A DNA stretch of 64,000 bases from an uncultured Schaedlerella sp. GTDB taxonomy: Bacteria; Bacillota; Clostridia; Lachnospirales; Lachnospiraceae. A program made the position numbers and the translations under genes. How positions within the stretch are numbered: the first letter of the stretch is position 1; each line of letters begins with the position of its first letter. Where the stretch lies: positions 1 to 64,000 of the forward strand of contig CAKSAJ010000007.1 in the NCBI GenBank assembly GCA_934435195.1, written 5' to 3'. Under the pieces are notes generated by a model. It saw only the letters and a program-made list of their open reading frames with translations. It searched no databases and was not told the DNA's origin. This document shows positions 26,414 to 35,171 of this stretch, piece after piece.

Positions 26414-26770
26414 ATGAAGAAAAAAGATTTGATATTGATTACTGTGATTCTTGCGATTGCAGGGATTTTTTTTGTCCAACATATAACAAGCGGAAAGACA
26501 ATACAGGGAAAAGCAGAAGTGTATGTGGCTGGCAATATATATGGCACTTATGATCTTTCCAAGGAACAAAAGATTGTTATACAAGATTCGAATGTGCTAG
26601 TGATAAAAGATGGGAAGGCACAGATGGAACGTGCGGATTGTCCGGATCAGATATGTGTAAGGCAGAAAGCTATTTCAAAAGAGGGAGAAAGCATTATTTG
26701 TCTGCCCAACAAAGTGGTTGTGTCGATTGTTGGCGGAGAAGAGAAGGAATTAGATGCTGTAACGAACTAG
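26414..26770 (+). CDS. NusG domain II-containing membrane-anchored protein
   Basis: 118 residues. An N-terminal membrane helix (about 4-22) is followed by an extracytoplasmic beta domain of the NusG domain II (DUF1312) type, with YDLSKEQKIVI, CPDQICVRQKAIS (two conserved Cys near 78-83) and CLPNKVVVSI near 97. Function unknown; genes of this type occur with apbE, rnf or flavin-based extracellular electron transfer genes, and this cluster agrees. Start has an AGAGGT site. Cotranscribed with the Gx gene 15 bases downstream. Confidence 0.85.
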   Translation: MKKKDLILITVILAIAGIFFVQHITSGKTIQGKAEVYVAGNIYGTYDLSKEQKIVIQDSNVLVIKDGKAQMERADCPDQICVRQKAISKEGESIICLPNKVVVSIVGGEEKELDAVTN

Positions 26771-26785
26771 AAGGAGGCTGGCAAT

Positions 26786-27280
26786 ATGAAGAACAGAGTG
26801 GCTTATTTTGGTGTTTTTACTGCACTTGCTTTGATGTTTAGTTACATTGAAACTATGATACCTATTCAATTTGGCGTTCCCGGTATTAAACTGGGGCTAG
26901 CTAATATAATGATCGTAATTATGCTTTATAAAAGCAGTGCGAAGGAGGCTTTATTACTTTCAATTGTTAGAATTATGCTCTCCGGTTTTTTGTTTGGTAA
27001 TTTATCAAGTATTTTATATAGCATTGCCGGGGGTGTATTAAGTCTGGGAATTATGACGCTGTTAAAGAAGCAAGGCGGCTTTAGTGTAATTGGAGTCAGT
27101 GTAGCTGGCGGTGTCAGTCATAATGTAGGTCAGCTTATTGTTGCTATGCTGGTGGTTGAGACATATCAAGTGGGATACTATTTCCCGGTGTTACTTGTGG
27201 CAGGTGTTTTAACCGGATTGGGAATAGGAGTTGCATCACAGGAAGTTTTAAAGCGTATCAGAAATATTCGTTTTGAATAG
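26786..27280 (+). CDS. Gx transporter family protein (heptaprenyl diphosphate synthase component I family)
   Basis: 164-residue polytopic membrane protein, about five helices, Gly-rich, with IQFGVPGIKLGLANI near 30 and GGVSHNVGQL near 110. The family is named both for heptaprenyl diphosphate synthase component I and as Gx transporter; it has an S-component-like look and is found beside NusG-II and ApbE genes. A redox-cofactor or quinone-related role is a guess from context. AAGGAGG precedes the ATG. Confidence 0.82.
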   Translation: MKNRVAYFGVFTALALMFSYIETMIPIQFGVPGIKLGLANIMIVIMLYKSSAKEALLLSIVRIMLSGFLFGNLSSILYSIAGGVLSLGIMTLLKKQGGFSVIGVSVAGGVSHNVGQLIVAMLVVETYQVGYYFPVLLVAGVLTGLGIGVASQEVLKRIRNIRFE

Positions 27281-27296
27281 AGAGAAGGAGTTTTAT

Positions 27297-27908
27297 ATGA
27301 TTTCTTACATAAGAGGAGAATTGGTGGCAGTTGAGAAAGATAAGATAGTGGTGGATGTGAATGGCGTAGGATGGGGAATTTATATGCCGGAACAGACAAT
27401 GGGGCGTTTACCATCGATTGGCGAAGAAGTGAAAATTCATACCTATCTGAATGTTCGTGAAGATGCGATGCAGTTATATGGATTTTGCACGAGAGACGAT
27501 TTGGAAATTTTTAAATTAGTTATAGGAGTAAGTGGTATAGGACCAAAAGGCGGATTAAATATTCTATCAAGTTTATCAGCAGATGATCTTCGATTTGCAG
27601 TGCTGTCCGGGGATGCAAAAGCGATATCAGCGGCACCTGGGATTGGAAAGAAGACAGCAGAAAAGTTGATCATTGAATTGAAAGACAAATTGAATTTAGA
27701 AGAAGTATTAGAAAACAAGGCGAATGGGGATGGCTTTCAGGAGTCAAATACATCCGGCGGTACAAGTGAAATCCAATCAGAGGCGGTTCAGGCATTGGTT
27801 GCACTTGGATATGGAAGTACGGAAAGTCTTCGGGCAGTCAAGAAAGTATCAGCGGAATGCGAGACAGTTGAGGATGTGTTGAAGGCGGCACTCAAAAATC
27901 TGTTTTAG
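27297..27908 (+). CDS. ruvA: Holliday junction branch migration protein RuvA
   Basis: 203 residues. N-terminal OB domain (1-62), tandem helix-hairpin-helix motifs (about 70-135, with IGVSGIGPKGGLNIL and APGIGKKTAEKLIIELK), and a C-terminal domain (150-203) that contacts RuvB. It binds four-way DNA junctions and loads RuvB. The ATG at 27297 follows AAGGAG; an in-frame ATG at 27273 lies within the preceding gene. Confidence 0.96.
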   Translation: MISYIRGELVAVEKDKIVVDVNGVGWGIYMPEQTMGRLPSIGEEVKIHTYLNVREDAMQLYGFCTRDDLEIFKLVIGVSGIGPKGGLNILSSLSADDLRFAVLSGDAKAISAAPGIGKKTAEKLIIELKDKLNLEEVLENKANGDGFQESNTSGGTSEIQSEAVQALVALGYGSTESLRAVKKVSAECETVEDVLKAALKNLF

Positions 27909-27995
27909 AACGATTGTTGTTATTGATGTTGCCGAAGCACATATAAGCACTGGTTGAAATCTAAATACCGGCAAAAGTAATGACAGAGGGATAAT

Positions 27996-28988
27996 ATGGG
28001 AAAACGAATTATTACAACGGAAAATCTGGAAGAAGATATAAAAATAGAAAATAATTTGCGACCACAGTATTTGAAAGACTATATTGGTCAGGAAAAAGCA
28101 AAAAAAACACTAGAAATTTATATTAAAGCAGCAAAAGAACGCGGAGACGCATTAGACCATGTGTTATTTTATGGTCCTCCGGGACTTGGAAAGACGACAC
28201 TTGCAGGTATTATTGCAAATGAAATGGGTGTTAACATAAAGATTACATCTGGTCCGGCTATCGAAAAACCTGGAGAGATGGCAGCGATTTTGAATAATCT
28301 GCAAGAAAATGATATTTTATTTGTTGATGAGATTCATAGATTAAATCGACAGGTTGAAGAAGTTCTTTATCCGGCAATGGAAGATTATGCGATCGACATC
28401 ATGATCGGAAAAGGGGCATCAGCAAGATCTATCCGTTTAGATCTTCCTAAATTTACATTAGTAGGTGCAACAACAAGAGCGGGAATGCTGACAGCACCCT
28501 TGAGAGATCGTTTTGGGGTTATTCATCATCTGGAATTATATACAGAAGAAGAATTAACTACAATTATACTGCGTTCAGCAAAGGTGCTGGAAGTTGAAAT
28601 AGAAGAAAGTGGAGCTGTGGAATTGGCAAAGCGTTCAAGAGGAACTCCTCGTCTTGCTAATCGTTTATTAAAACGAGTACGAGATTTTGCACAAGTAAAA
28701 TATGATGGAGTGATCACAGAAGAAGTGGCAAATTATGCACTGAATTTGTTGGATGTTGATACGTATGGACTGGATCACATAGACCGAATGATCTTACTTA
28801 CAATGATTGAAAAATTCCAAGGCGGACCGGTAGGGCTTGAAACTCTGGCTGCATCTATAGCAGAAGATGCGGGAACCCTGGAAGATGTATATGAACCATA
28901 TCTCTTGAAAAATGGATTTATACAGCGAACTCCGCGAGGAAGAGTTGTGACGGAATTGGCATATAAACATCTTGGAATTGAGATATAA
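27996..28988 (+). CDS. ruvB: Holliday junction helicase RuvB
   Basis: 330-residue AAA+ motor. Walker A GPPGLGKTT near 61, Walker B VDEIHRL near 110, sensor 1 GATTRAG near 155, arginine finger APLRDRFG near 168, and a C-terminal winged helix ending near the conserved GFIQRTPRGR. Drives branch migration with RuvA. Spacing of 87 bases from ruvA holds no clear signal. The cleavage partner in Firmicutes is RecU, encoded at 51.1 kb. Confidence 0.97.
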   Translation: MGKRIITTENLEEDIKIENNLRPQYLKDYIGQEKAKKTLEIYIKAAKERGDALDHVLFYGPPGLGKTTLAGIIANEMGVNIKITSGPAIEKPGEMAAILNNLQENDILFVDEIHRLNRQVEEVLYPAMEDYAIDIMIGKGASARSIRLDLPKFTLVGATTRAGMLTAPLRDRFGVIHHLELYTEEELTTIILRSAKVLEVEIEESGAVELAKRSRGTPRLANRLLKRVRDFAQVKYDGVITEEVANYALNLLDVDTYGLDHIDRMILLTMIEKFQGGPVGLETLAASIAEDAGTLEDVYEPYLLKNGFIQRTPRGRVVTELAYKHLGIEI

Positions 28989-29000
28989 TTTAAAAAATGG

Positions 29001-29029
29001 TTGGTTTTTGTGTTTATATAGTTTATAAT
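29001..29029 (+). promoter_or_regulatory. SigA promoter of zapA
   Basis: TTGGTT (29001-29006), 17-base spacer, TATAAT (29024-29029), 28 bases before the start codon. Confidence 0.72.
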
Positions 29030-29057
29030 AGCAATGAAGAAACGCAAGGAGGAAGCT

Positions 29058-29468
29058 ATGAGTTCAGCAAAACATTTTACAGAAGTTTTAATAGGTGGAA
29101 AAGTATATACGTTAAGTGGATTTGAGGGAGAAGAGTATTTACAAAAAGTATCTTCTTATCTGAACCATAAAATTACAGAATGCACAAACAGTGAAGGATA
29201 TCGAAAACAGAGTGCAGATACAAGAAATGTACTCCTTGCTCTGAATATTGCAGATGATTATTTTAAAGCAAAAAAACAGGGCGATTCGCTGGAGAGCGAT
29301 ATCGAACTGAAAGATAAAGAGATGTATGATTTAAAACATGAGTTGATTTCTGTTCAGATTAAGCTGGAGAATGCAGAAAAAGAACTGGCGAAGATGAAAG
29401 AAGAGAATAATGATCTGCAGATGCAGATTGTAAAATTGGAAACTGAGATGAAGAATCACAGAAAGTAA
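29058..29468 (+). CDS. zapA: cell division protein ZapA
   Basis: 136 residues. The N-terminal ZapA domain (about 5-70: TEVLIGGKVYTLSGFEGEEYLQKV, NVLLALNIADDYF) is followed by a long coiled coil (about 75-135, KEMYDLKHELISVQ...). It promotes FtsZ bundling at the division site. The start at 29058 has AAGGAGG upstream; an earlier in-frame ATG at 29034 overlaps the promoter and lacks a site. Followed by a terminator-like hairpin. Confidence 0.88.
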   Translation: MSSAKHFTEVLIGGKVYTLSGFEGEEYLQKVSSYLNHKITECTNSEGYRKQSADTRNVLLALNIADDYFKAKKQGDSLESDIELKDKEMYDLKHELISVQIKLENAEKELAKMKEENNDLQMQIVKLETEMKNHRK

Positions 29469-29475
29469 AATATAG

Positions 29476-29505
29476 TAGGCTGTCTGGTTCAGACAGCCTA
29501 TTTAA
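29476..29505 (+). terminator. terminator-like hairpin after zapA
   Basis: TAGGCTGTCTG (29476-29486) pairs perfectly with CAGACAGCCTA (29490-29500), loop of three, but the following tract TTTAATAT is weak. Confidence 0.65.
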
Positions 29506-29528
29506 TATATCAACTATATATTGATATA
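29506..29528. promoter_or_regulatory. 8-bp inverted repeat before the U32 peptidase gene
   Basis: TATATCAA (29506-29513) and TTGATATA (29521-29528) form a perfect inverted repeat with a 7-base spacer, directly before the ribosome binding site. A repressor operator is possible. Confidence 0.4.
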
Positions 29529-29543
29529 GAAAAGGGAGTCTTT

Positions 29544-31961
29544 ATGAATTCAAAGTATGATTTAAATAAAAATCAAGACAGAAAAATAGAAATTCTTGCA
29601 CCGGCAGGTTCCTACGAAAGCTTTCATGCAGCAATTGTGGCCGGGGCAGATGCAGTCTATGCCGGTGGCCCTAAGTTTGGTGCGAGAGCATTTGCTGAGA
29701 ATTTTACGGAAGATCAGCTTTTAAAGGCGATTGATTACGCACATTTACATCAGAGAAAATTTTATCTCACAGTAAATACTCTGCTGAAAGATTTTGAAAT
29801 TGAGCAGCTTCCGGAATATCTGGAACCGCTTTATCAAGGGGGGCTGGATGCAGTAATCGTTCAGGATATGGGAGTTTTACATGTAGTACGGCAATATTTT
29901 CCGGATATGGACATACATGCAAGTACACAAATGACTATTACCGGAGTAAAAGGGGCACAATTTTTAAAAGAAAATGGGGCGGTGCGTGTTGTTCCGGCAA
30001 GAGAAATCTCGTTGGAAGAAGTTCGTAGTATAAAATCTGCTACAGGTATGGAGATGGAATGTTTTGTGCATGGAGCATTGTGTTATTGTTATTCAGGACA
30101 GTGTTTGCTCAGCAGTCTGATCGGAGGGCGAAGTGGAAATAGAGGGCAATGTGCTCAACCTTGCAGACTTCCTTATACAGTAGATGGAGAAAAAGGGTAT
30201 CTGCTTAGTTTAAAAGATATTTGTACTTTGGATATCATTCCGGATTTGATCGAGGCAGGGATTGATTCTTTTAAAATTGAAGGTCGAATGAAGCGTCCGG
30301 AGTATGTTGCCGGTGTAACATCAATGTATCGTAAATATGTAGATTTATATTTGAAAAATCCTCAAAAACCATATTTGGTAGATGATAAAGATAAAGAGAT
30401 GCTAATGGATTTGTTTAACCGAGGCGGGTTTCATACCGGATATTATAAACAAAAAAATGGCCGTAATATGATTACAATTCATAAGCCGAATCATATTGGA
30501 GTGAAGGTCGGGACTGTGCTTTCTCAAAAAGGAAGAGAAGTTCAGATGAGAGCTCTGACAGATATAGCTGCAGGAGATTTGATTGAATTTAAAAATGAGG
30601 CACAGCGTTATACAACAGGAAAATCTTGTAAGCAGGGAGAAGTGATAACAATTCTTGCGCCAAAAGGAATGAGATTATCGGCGGGTGAAGTTTTATATCG
30701 CGTTCAGAGCCCGGAATTACTAAATACTTTAGAGACAACGTATTCAGAAGGAAAGGTAATTGAAAAACTTTATGGATACATTTCACTGGAAGTAGGAAAA
30801 GCAGCAAAATTAGTTGTTTGTAAAGACGAATATAGCGTAGAAGTAGAATCGGAACAACAAGTTGAAGCAGCAAGCAGCCGTCCGCTCGATGAAGAGCGAA
30901 TTAAAAAACAGCTACAGAAAACAGGAAATACGGAATTTGAGTTTGACGTGTTAGATGTCGAATTACATGGAAAAGTCTTTCTTCCAATGCAGCAACTTAA
31001 TGAAATGAGACGAAAAGCGTTAGAAGAATTAGAAAAAAAGATTCAGGATTCTTTTCATAGAAAAATAGCCGAAAAAAAAGTTTTACCAGAAGAAATATTG
31101 GATACAGCATCAGTGAAGTTTAGCAGAAAAGAAAATAAGCTGTCTGTTTTGGTTGAGACACACGAACAATTAGAAGCGGTTTTAGAAAATGATGATTCCG
31201 TTGCATGTATCTATGTTGACAGCAATCTTGATAAAACTGAATTGGATGGGGAACTCTGGCAAGAAATATCGGACAGGATTCACAAAAAGAATATAGAGAT
31301 ATTTTTAGCGATGCCACGTATTTTTCGAAATCAAACGATTGAGATTTTTGAACAGTCATATGACAACATTTTGACAAGATACTTTGATGGAATGTTAATT
31401 CGAAGCATGGAAGAATATCAGTTTTTAAAATCAAAACACTATACAGGCAACATTCGTTTGGATTATAATTTATATATTATGAATAGTTTCGCAAAACAAT
31501 TCTGGAAAAATCAGGGGATTGTTTATGGTACAATACCGGTAGAGTTAAATAAAAGCGAAATCGTAAACTTAGATTCAAAACAGGATGAGATGATTGTATA
31601 CGGGTATATTCCGGCAATGGTGACAGCTCAATGTGTGACATCTACGGTTCATGGGTGTAAAAAAGATTGTAAGATCACGATGTTAAAGGATCGATATCAG
31701 AATGAATTTCCGGTCAAAAATCAGTGTAGAGATTGTTATAATGTAATTTATAATACAGCTCCACTGTATCTGATAGACCTGAAAGAAGATTTGGAAGAAT
31801 TAAATGCAGAAAGGTATCGCATTCAGTTTTCGATAGAAAACAAAGACGAAGTGAAGCAAATTTTGAACCAATGTAATAGGATGTTTAGTGATGAAAAGGG
31901 AGAGGTGTTTTCACAAAAGGATTCTATTACGAGAGGACATTTCAGAAGAGGAGTTTCTTGA
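29544..31961 (+). CDS. U32 family peptidase (large form)
   Basis: 805 residues. The U32 barrel domain at 10-330 begins EILAPAGSYESFHAAI and holds the family signature ECFVHGALCYCYSGQCLLSS near 172, followed by GRSGNRGQCAQPCRLPY. A central DUF3656-like region spans about 385-510 and a second barrel-like half runs 530-780 with Cys-rich CKKDCKI and CRDCYN segments. Named for collagenase-like members, but E. coli relatives act in tRNA or rRNA hydroxylation (TrhP, RlhA) and ubiquinone synthesis, so an RNA-modifying role with an Fe-S cluster is as likely as proteolysis. GGGAG precedes the ATG. Confidence 0.88.
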   Translation: MNSKYDLNKNQDRKIEILAPAGSYESFHAAIVAGADAVYAGGPKFGARAFAENFTEDQLLKAIDYAHLHQRKFYLTVNTLLKDFEIEQLPEYLEPLYQGGLDAVIVQDMGVLHVVRQYFPDMDIHASTQMTITGVKGAQFLKENGAVRVVPAREISLEEVRSIKSATGMEMECFVHGALCYCYSGQCLLSSLIGGRSGNRGQCAQPCRLPYTVDGEKGYLLSLKDICTLDIIPDLIEAGIDSFKIEGRMKRPEYVAGVTSMYRKYVDLYLKNPQKPYLVDDKDKEMLMDLFNRGGFHTGYYKQKNGRNMITIHKPNHIGVKVGTVLSQKGREVQMRALTDIAAGDLIEFKNEAQRYTTGKSCKQGEVITILAPKGMRLSAGEVLYRVQSPELLNTLETTYSEGKVIEKLYGYISLEVGKAAKLVVCKDEYSVEVESEQQVEAASSRPLDEERIKKQLQKTGNTEFEFDVLDVELHGKVFLPMQQLNEMRRKALEELEKKIQDSFHRKIAEKKVLPEEILDTASVKFSRKENKLSVLVETHEQLEAVLENDDSVACIYVDSNLDKTELDGELWQEISDRIHKKNIEIFLAMPRIFRNQTIEIFEQSYDNILTRYFDGMLIRSMEEYQFLKSKHYTGNIRLDYNLYIMNSFAKQFWKNQGIVYGTIPVELNKSEIVNLDSKQDEMIVYGYIPAMVTAQCVTSTVHGCKKDCKITMLKDRYQNEFPVKNQCRDCYNVIYNTAPLYLIDLKEDLEELNAERYRIQFSIENKDEVKQILNQCNRMFSDEKGEVFSQKDSITRGHFRRGVS

Positions 31962-31998
31962 TGGTTTTAGAAAAGATTGTTATTAGGCAGGTGGAAAA

Positions 31999-33417
31999 GT
32001 GGTTAATATTATAATAGAACTTTCAAAATATATTATTATATTTTTGATGACTGCATATACATTTTCGTGCTTTTCTATTTTTGTACAAGAATATGAAGAG
32101 AGCGAAAGACATATTCTGATTCGTCAGAATATATTAATGTTTTTAATACATTTTATGGCATATATGGTTATGTATTTAAAAACAGGAGAACAGAAGCTAA
32201 TCATTTTTTATGGATGTCAGGTTGTATATTTTATTGCAGTGATCGTATTGTATCGGATCATCTATCCGAATGTATCCAGTTTGATCGTAAACAATATGTG
32301 TATGTTGATCAGTATTGGATTGATTATGATCACAAGACTGGAGTTTGCAGATGCAGTAAAACAGTTTATTTATGCAATTGTAGGAGCAGTGATTGGACTT
32401 ATTGTTCCGGTTATTATTCGCAAGATGAAGACATTGATAGATTGGACATATATCTATGCGGGTGTAGGATTTGTGCTTCTGTGTCTTGTTGCAGTGTTTG
32501 CTGCAACTTCCGGAGGTGCAAAGTTAGGATTTACGATTGCAGGATTTGGAGTACAGCCATCAGAATTTGTAAAGATATTGTTTGTGTTTTTTGTTGCAGC
32601 CAGTTTGCAAAAATCAACAGATTTTAAAAATGTTCTGATTACAACAGCAATTGCTGCAGCACATGTACTTATTTTGGTTTTATCAACAGATTTGGGAGCA
32701 GCACTGATTTTCTTTGTCGTATATCTGGTTATGCTCTATGTGGCAACAAGACAACCACTGTATGCAATAGCAGGAATTGGTGCAGGAAGTGTTGCGGCTA
32801 TGCTGGGATATCGTTTGTTCGCACATATTAAAGTACGAGTATCTGTATGGAAGGATCCGTTCGCTTCATATAACGAGGGTGGTTATCAGGTAGCACAGTC
32901 ATTATTTGCGATCGGTACCGGCAGTTGGTTTGGAATGGGACTGATGCAGGGAAGTCCGGATTTGATACCGGTAGCAGAGTCTGACTTTATATTCGCAGCG
33001 ATTGCCGAGGAGATGGGGCTGATTTATGCGTTATGTCTGATTTTGATTTGTGTAAGCTGTTATGTTATGTTTTTAAATATTGCAATGGAAATCAGAAACC
33101 AATTTTATAAATTGGTTGCGCTGGGATTGGGAACCTGCTACATTTTCCAGGTGTTTTTAATGATCGGAGGAGTAACGAAATTTATTCCTTCTACAGGAGT
33201 TACCCTACCATTGGTAAGTTATGGTGGAAGTTCCATGTTGAGTACAATGATCATGTTTGGAATCATACAGGGGTTGTACATAGTCAGAGAAGATGAAGTT
33301 GAAAAAAGAGAATTAAAAAGAGCAAGAAAAGAGAGAGTAGTAAGAAATGAAACGGGAAGAACGTCAAAAAAGAACAAAACAAAATTCGAAGAAGTCCCGA
33401 AACAAAGAATTCGCTAG
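31999..33417 (+). CDS. FtsW/RodA/SpoVE-family peptidoglycan glycosyltransferase
   Basis: 472-residue SEDS protein with about ten membrane helices. Recognisable motifs are PSEFVKILFVFF near 190, the catalytic-loop Asp region STDLGAAL near 234, GGYQVAQSLFAIG near 295 and GVTLPLVSYGGSS near 400. It polymerises lipid II into glycan strands. It starts GTG with AGGTGG upstream. The C-terminal tail is basic and its last 71 bases overlap the partner transpeptidase gene in another frame. It could be RodA, FtsW or a specialised sporulation copy; sequence alone does not decide. Confidence 0.9.
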   Translation: MVNIIIELSKYIIIFLMTAYTFSCFSIFVQEYEESERHILIRQNILMFLIHFMAYMVMYLKTGEQKLIIFYGCQVVYFIAVIVLYRIIYPNVSSLIVNNMCMLISIGLIMITRLEFADAVKQFIYAIVGAVIGLIVPVIIRKMKTLIDWTYIYAGVGFVLLCLVAVFAATSGGAKLGFTIAGFGVQPSEFVKILFVFFVAASLQKSTDFKNVLITTAIAAAHVLILVLSTDLGAALIFFVVYLVMLYVATRQPLYAIAGIGAGSVAAMLGYRLFAHIKVRVSVWKDPFASYNEGGYQVAQSLFAIGTGSWFGMGLMQGSPDLIPVAESDFIFAAIAEEMGLIYALCLILICVSCYVMFLNIAMEIRNQFYKLVALGLGTCYIFQVFLMIGGVTKFIPSTGVTLPLVSYGGSSMLSTMIMFGIIQGLYIVREDEVEKRELKRARKERVVRNETGRTSKKNKTKFEEVPKQRIR

Positions 33418-34804
33418 AGTTACGTATATTTTTGTATTATTGTTCCTTGCGTTGATGGGATATCTTGTTTATTTTAATCTTGTGCGTGCACAGAAAATTG
33501 TGAACAACCCGCACAATGAACGACAGAACAATTTTGCACAACAGGTAGTCAGAGGGAATATTACAGATAAGGATGGAGTTGTGCTTGCAGAAACGCAAAC
33601 GGATGAAGCGGGAAATGAATCAAGAGTGTATCCATATGGAGATGTATTTGCACATGTTATAGGGTATGATTCCAGCCTTGGAAAAACCGGATTGGAATCA
33701 GTAGAAAATTTCGAGCTTTTAACATCGAATGCATTTTTCTTGGAGAAGATCAGAAATGAGTTCCAGGACACAAAAAATATCGGAGATACAGTTGTAACAA
33801 CGTTGGATGCCCAGCTTCAACAAGTGGCATATGATGCACTTGCAGACAATAAAGGTGCGGTAGTTGTTTTGGAGCCGGCTACAGGAAAGATACTGGCAAT
33901 GGTGTCAAAGCCAACTTTTGATCCGAATCAGATTGAAGCAGAGTGGGATTATTTAAATTCGGATAGTGATAATAGTCCGCTTTTAAATCGTGTGACGCAG
34001 GGAGCATATGCTCCGGGATCAACATTTAAAATTGTAACAGCGTTAGAGTTTATGAGAGAAAATCCAGATTATGCAAATTATACATATGATTGTCAAGGAG
34101 CTATTACCTGGGGAGATACTACAATTCATTGCTTTGCAAGTACTGTTCATGGGTTGGAAGATTTAAGGAGCTCTTTTGCAAATTCATGTAATTCCTCTTT
34201 TGCAAATATAGGGTTGTCACTAAATAAAACATCTTACAGACAAACAGCAGAAGAATTGTTGTTTAATAAAAAACTTCCGTCGGTATTGGATTATTCTAAG
34301 AGTTCTTTTACGGTGGATGAGAATACCGGAGAAGCAGAGATAATGATGACAGCGATGGGACAGGGAAATACCCTGGTCAGTCCGTATCACATGGCACTTA
34401 TCACATCTGCAGTGGCGAACGGCGGAACACTGATGCGCCCATATCTGGTTGATAAAGTGACGAATCATACTGGTAATGAAATTAGTAAAAATGTACCAAA
34501 GAGTTATAAAAAGCTTATGACTTCAGATGAAGCGGCTCAGCTTAAAGAATATATGCGGGCGGTAGTAGAAGAGGGAACTGGAATGGATTTGAATTATGGC
34601 TCTTATACGGTTGCAGGAAAGACCGGAACAGCAGAGTATAGCATGGATGATGGTGAAAAAACCCATTCTTGGTTTGTTGGTTTTACCAATGTAGATAATC
34701 CAGAGTTAGTGATCAGCGTTATTATCGAAGGATATGATGGAAACAGTGGTGCAAAGGCAGTGCCGATAGCAAAGCAGATTTTGGATTCATATTATAACAG
34801 ATAA
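33347..34804 (+). CDS. class B penicillin-binding transpeptidase (short PbpA type)
   Basis: 485 residues. A very basic cytosolic N-terminus (1-25), one membrane helix (about 27-47), a short dimerisation region, then the transpeptidase domain. The active-site motifs are SxxK as STFK near 224, SxN as SCN near 280, and KTG near 425. It cross-links peptidoglycan, working with the SEDS polymerase whose gene it overlaps by 71 bases. At 485 residues it resembles actinobacterial PbpA rather than full-length PBP2 or FtsI. No PASTA domains. Confidence 0.9.
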   Translation: MKREERQKRTKQNSKKSRNKEFARVTYIFVLLFLALMGYLVYFNLVRAQKIVNNPHNERQNNFAQQVVRGNITDKDGVVLAETQTDEAGNESRVYPYGDVFAHVIGYDSSLGKTGLESVENFELLTSNAFFLEKIRNEFQDTKNIGDTVVTTLDAQLQQVAYDALADNKGAVVVLEPATGKILAMVSKPTFDPNQIEAEWDYLNSDSDNSPLLNRVTQGAYAPGSTFKIVTALEFMRENPDYANYTYDCQGAITWGDTTIHCFASTVHGLEDLRSSFANSCNSSFANIGLSLNKTSYRQTAEELLFNKKLPSVLDYSKSSFTVDENTGEAEIMMTAMGQGNTLVSPYHMALITSAVANGGTLMRPYLVDKVTNHTGNEISKNVPKSYKKLMTSDEAAQLKEYMRAVVEEGTGMDLNYGSYTVAGKTGTAEYSMDDGEKTHSWFVGFTNVDNPELVISVIIEGYDGNSGAKAVPIAKQILDSYYNR

Positions 34805-34823
34805 TGAAAGAGCAGGGAAAAGA

Positions 34824-35168
34824 ATGCAGATTAGATGTTTTTGTGACTTATATGTCAGTGAGCAATTTGAAAAAAAGAAGAATCGAGTGTTGAAAAAATT
34901 AATGGAAAGGAAAATTCAACCCCCTTTTTATTTGATTACATTGGCACAGGGAGAACAGAATCATCTTGATATATATTCTTCTCTGCTATTACAACAAGGA
35001 GTTTATGATGAGGAGACAATATTTATTGTTGGGATAGCCGAAGATTATACATCGGCAATGAATCTTGTTGAATGTATCACACAGGACACAGTTGAAAAAA
35101 CTGGTGGTGTAGAGATTAGATCGTATATATTAGAACAACAAAGAAGATTTGAAGAAAGCAGAGGGTGA
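34824..35168 (+). CDS. hypothetical protein
   Basis: 114 residues, not recognised. Sequence is mixed alpha/beta without signal peptide or membrane segment; the first third is basic (EKKKNRVLKKLMERK), then QPPFYLITLAQGEQNHLDIY, then GIAEDYTSAMNLVECITQD. AGGGA lies before the ATG. It stands 19 bases after the transpeptidase and 3 bases before the YtfI-like gene, so it belongs to this envelope/sporulation operon. I recall similar unnamed genes in Lachnospiraceae only. Confidence 0.7.
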   Translation: MQIRCFCDLYVSEQFEKKKNRVLKKLMERKIQPPFYLITLAQGEQNHLDIYSSLLLQQGVYDEETIFIVGIAEDYTSAMNLVECITQDTVEKTGGVEIRSYILEQQRRFEESRG

Positions 35169-35171
35169 AAA

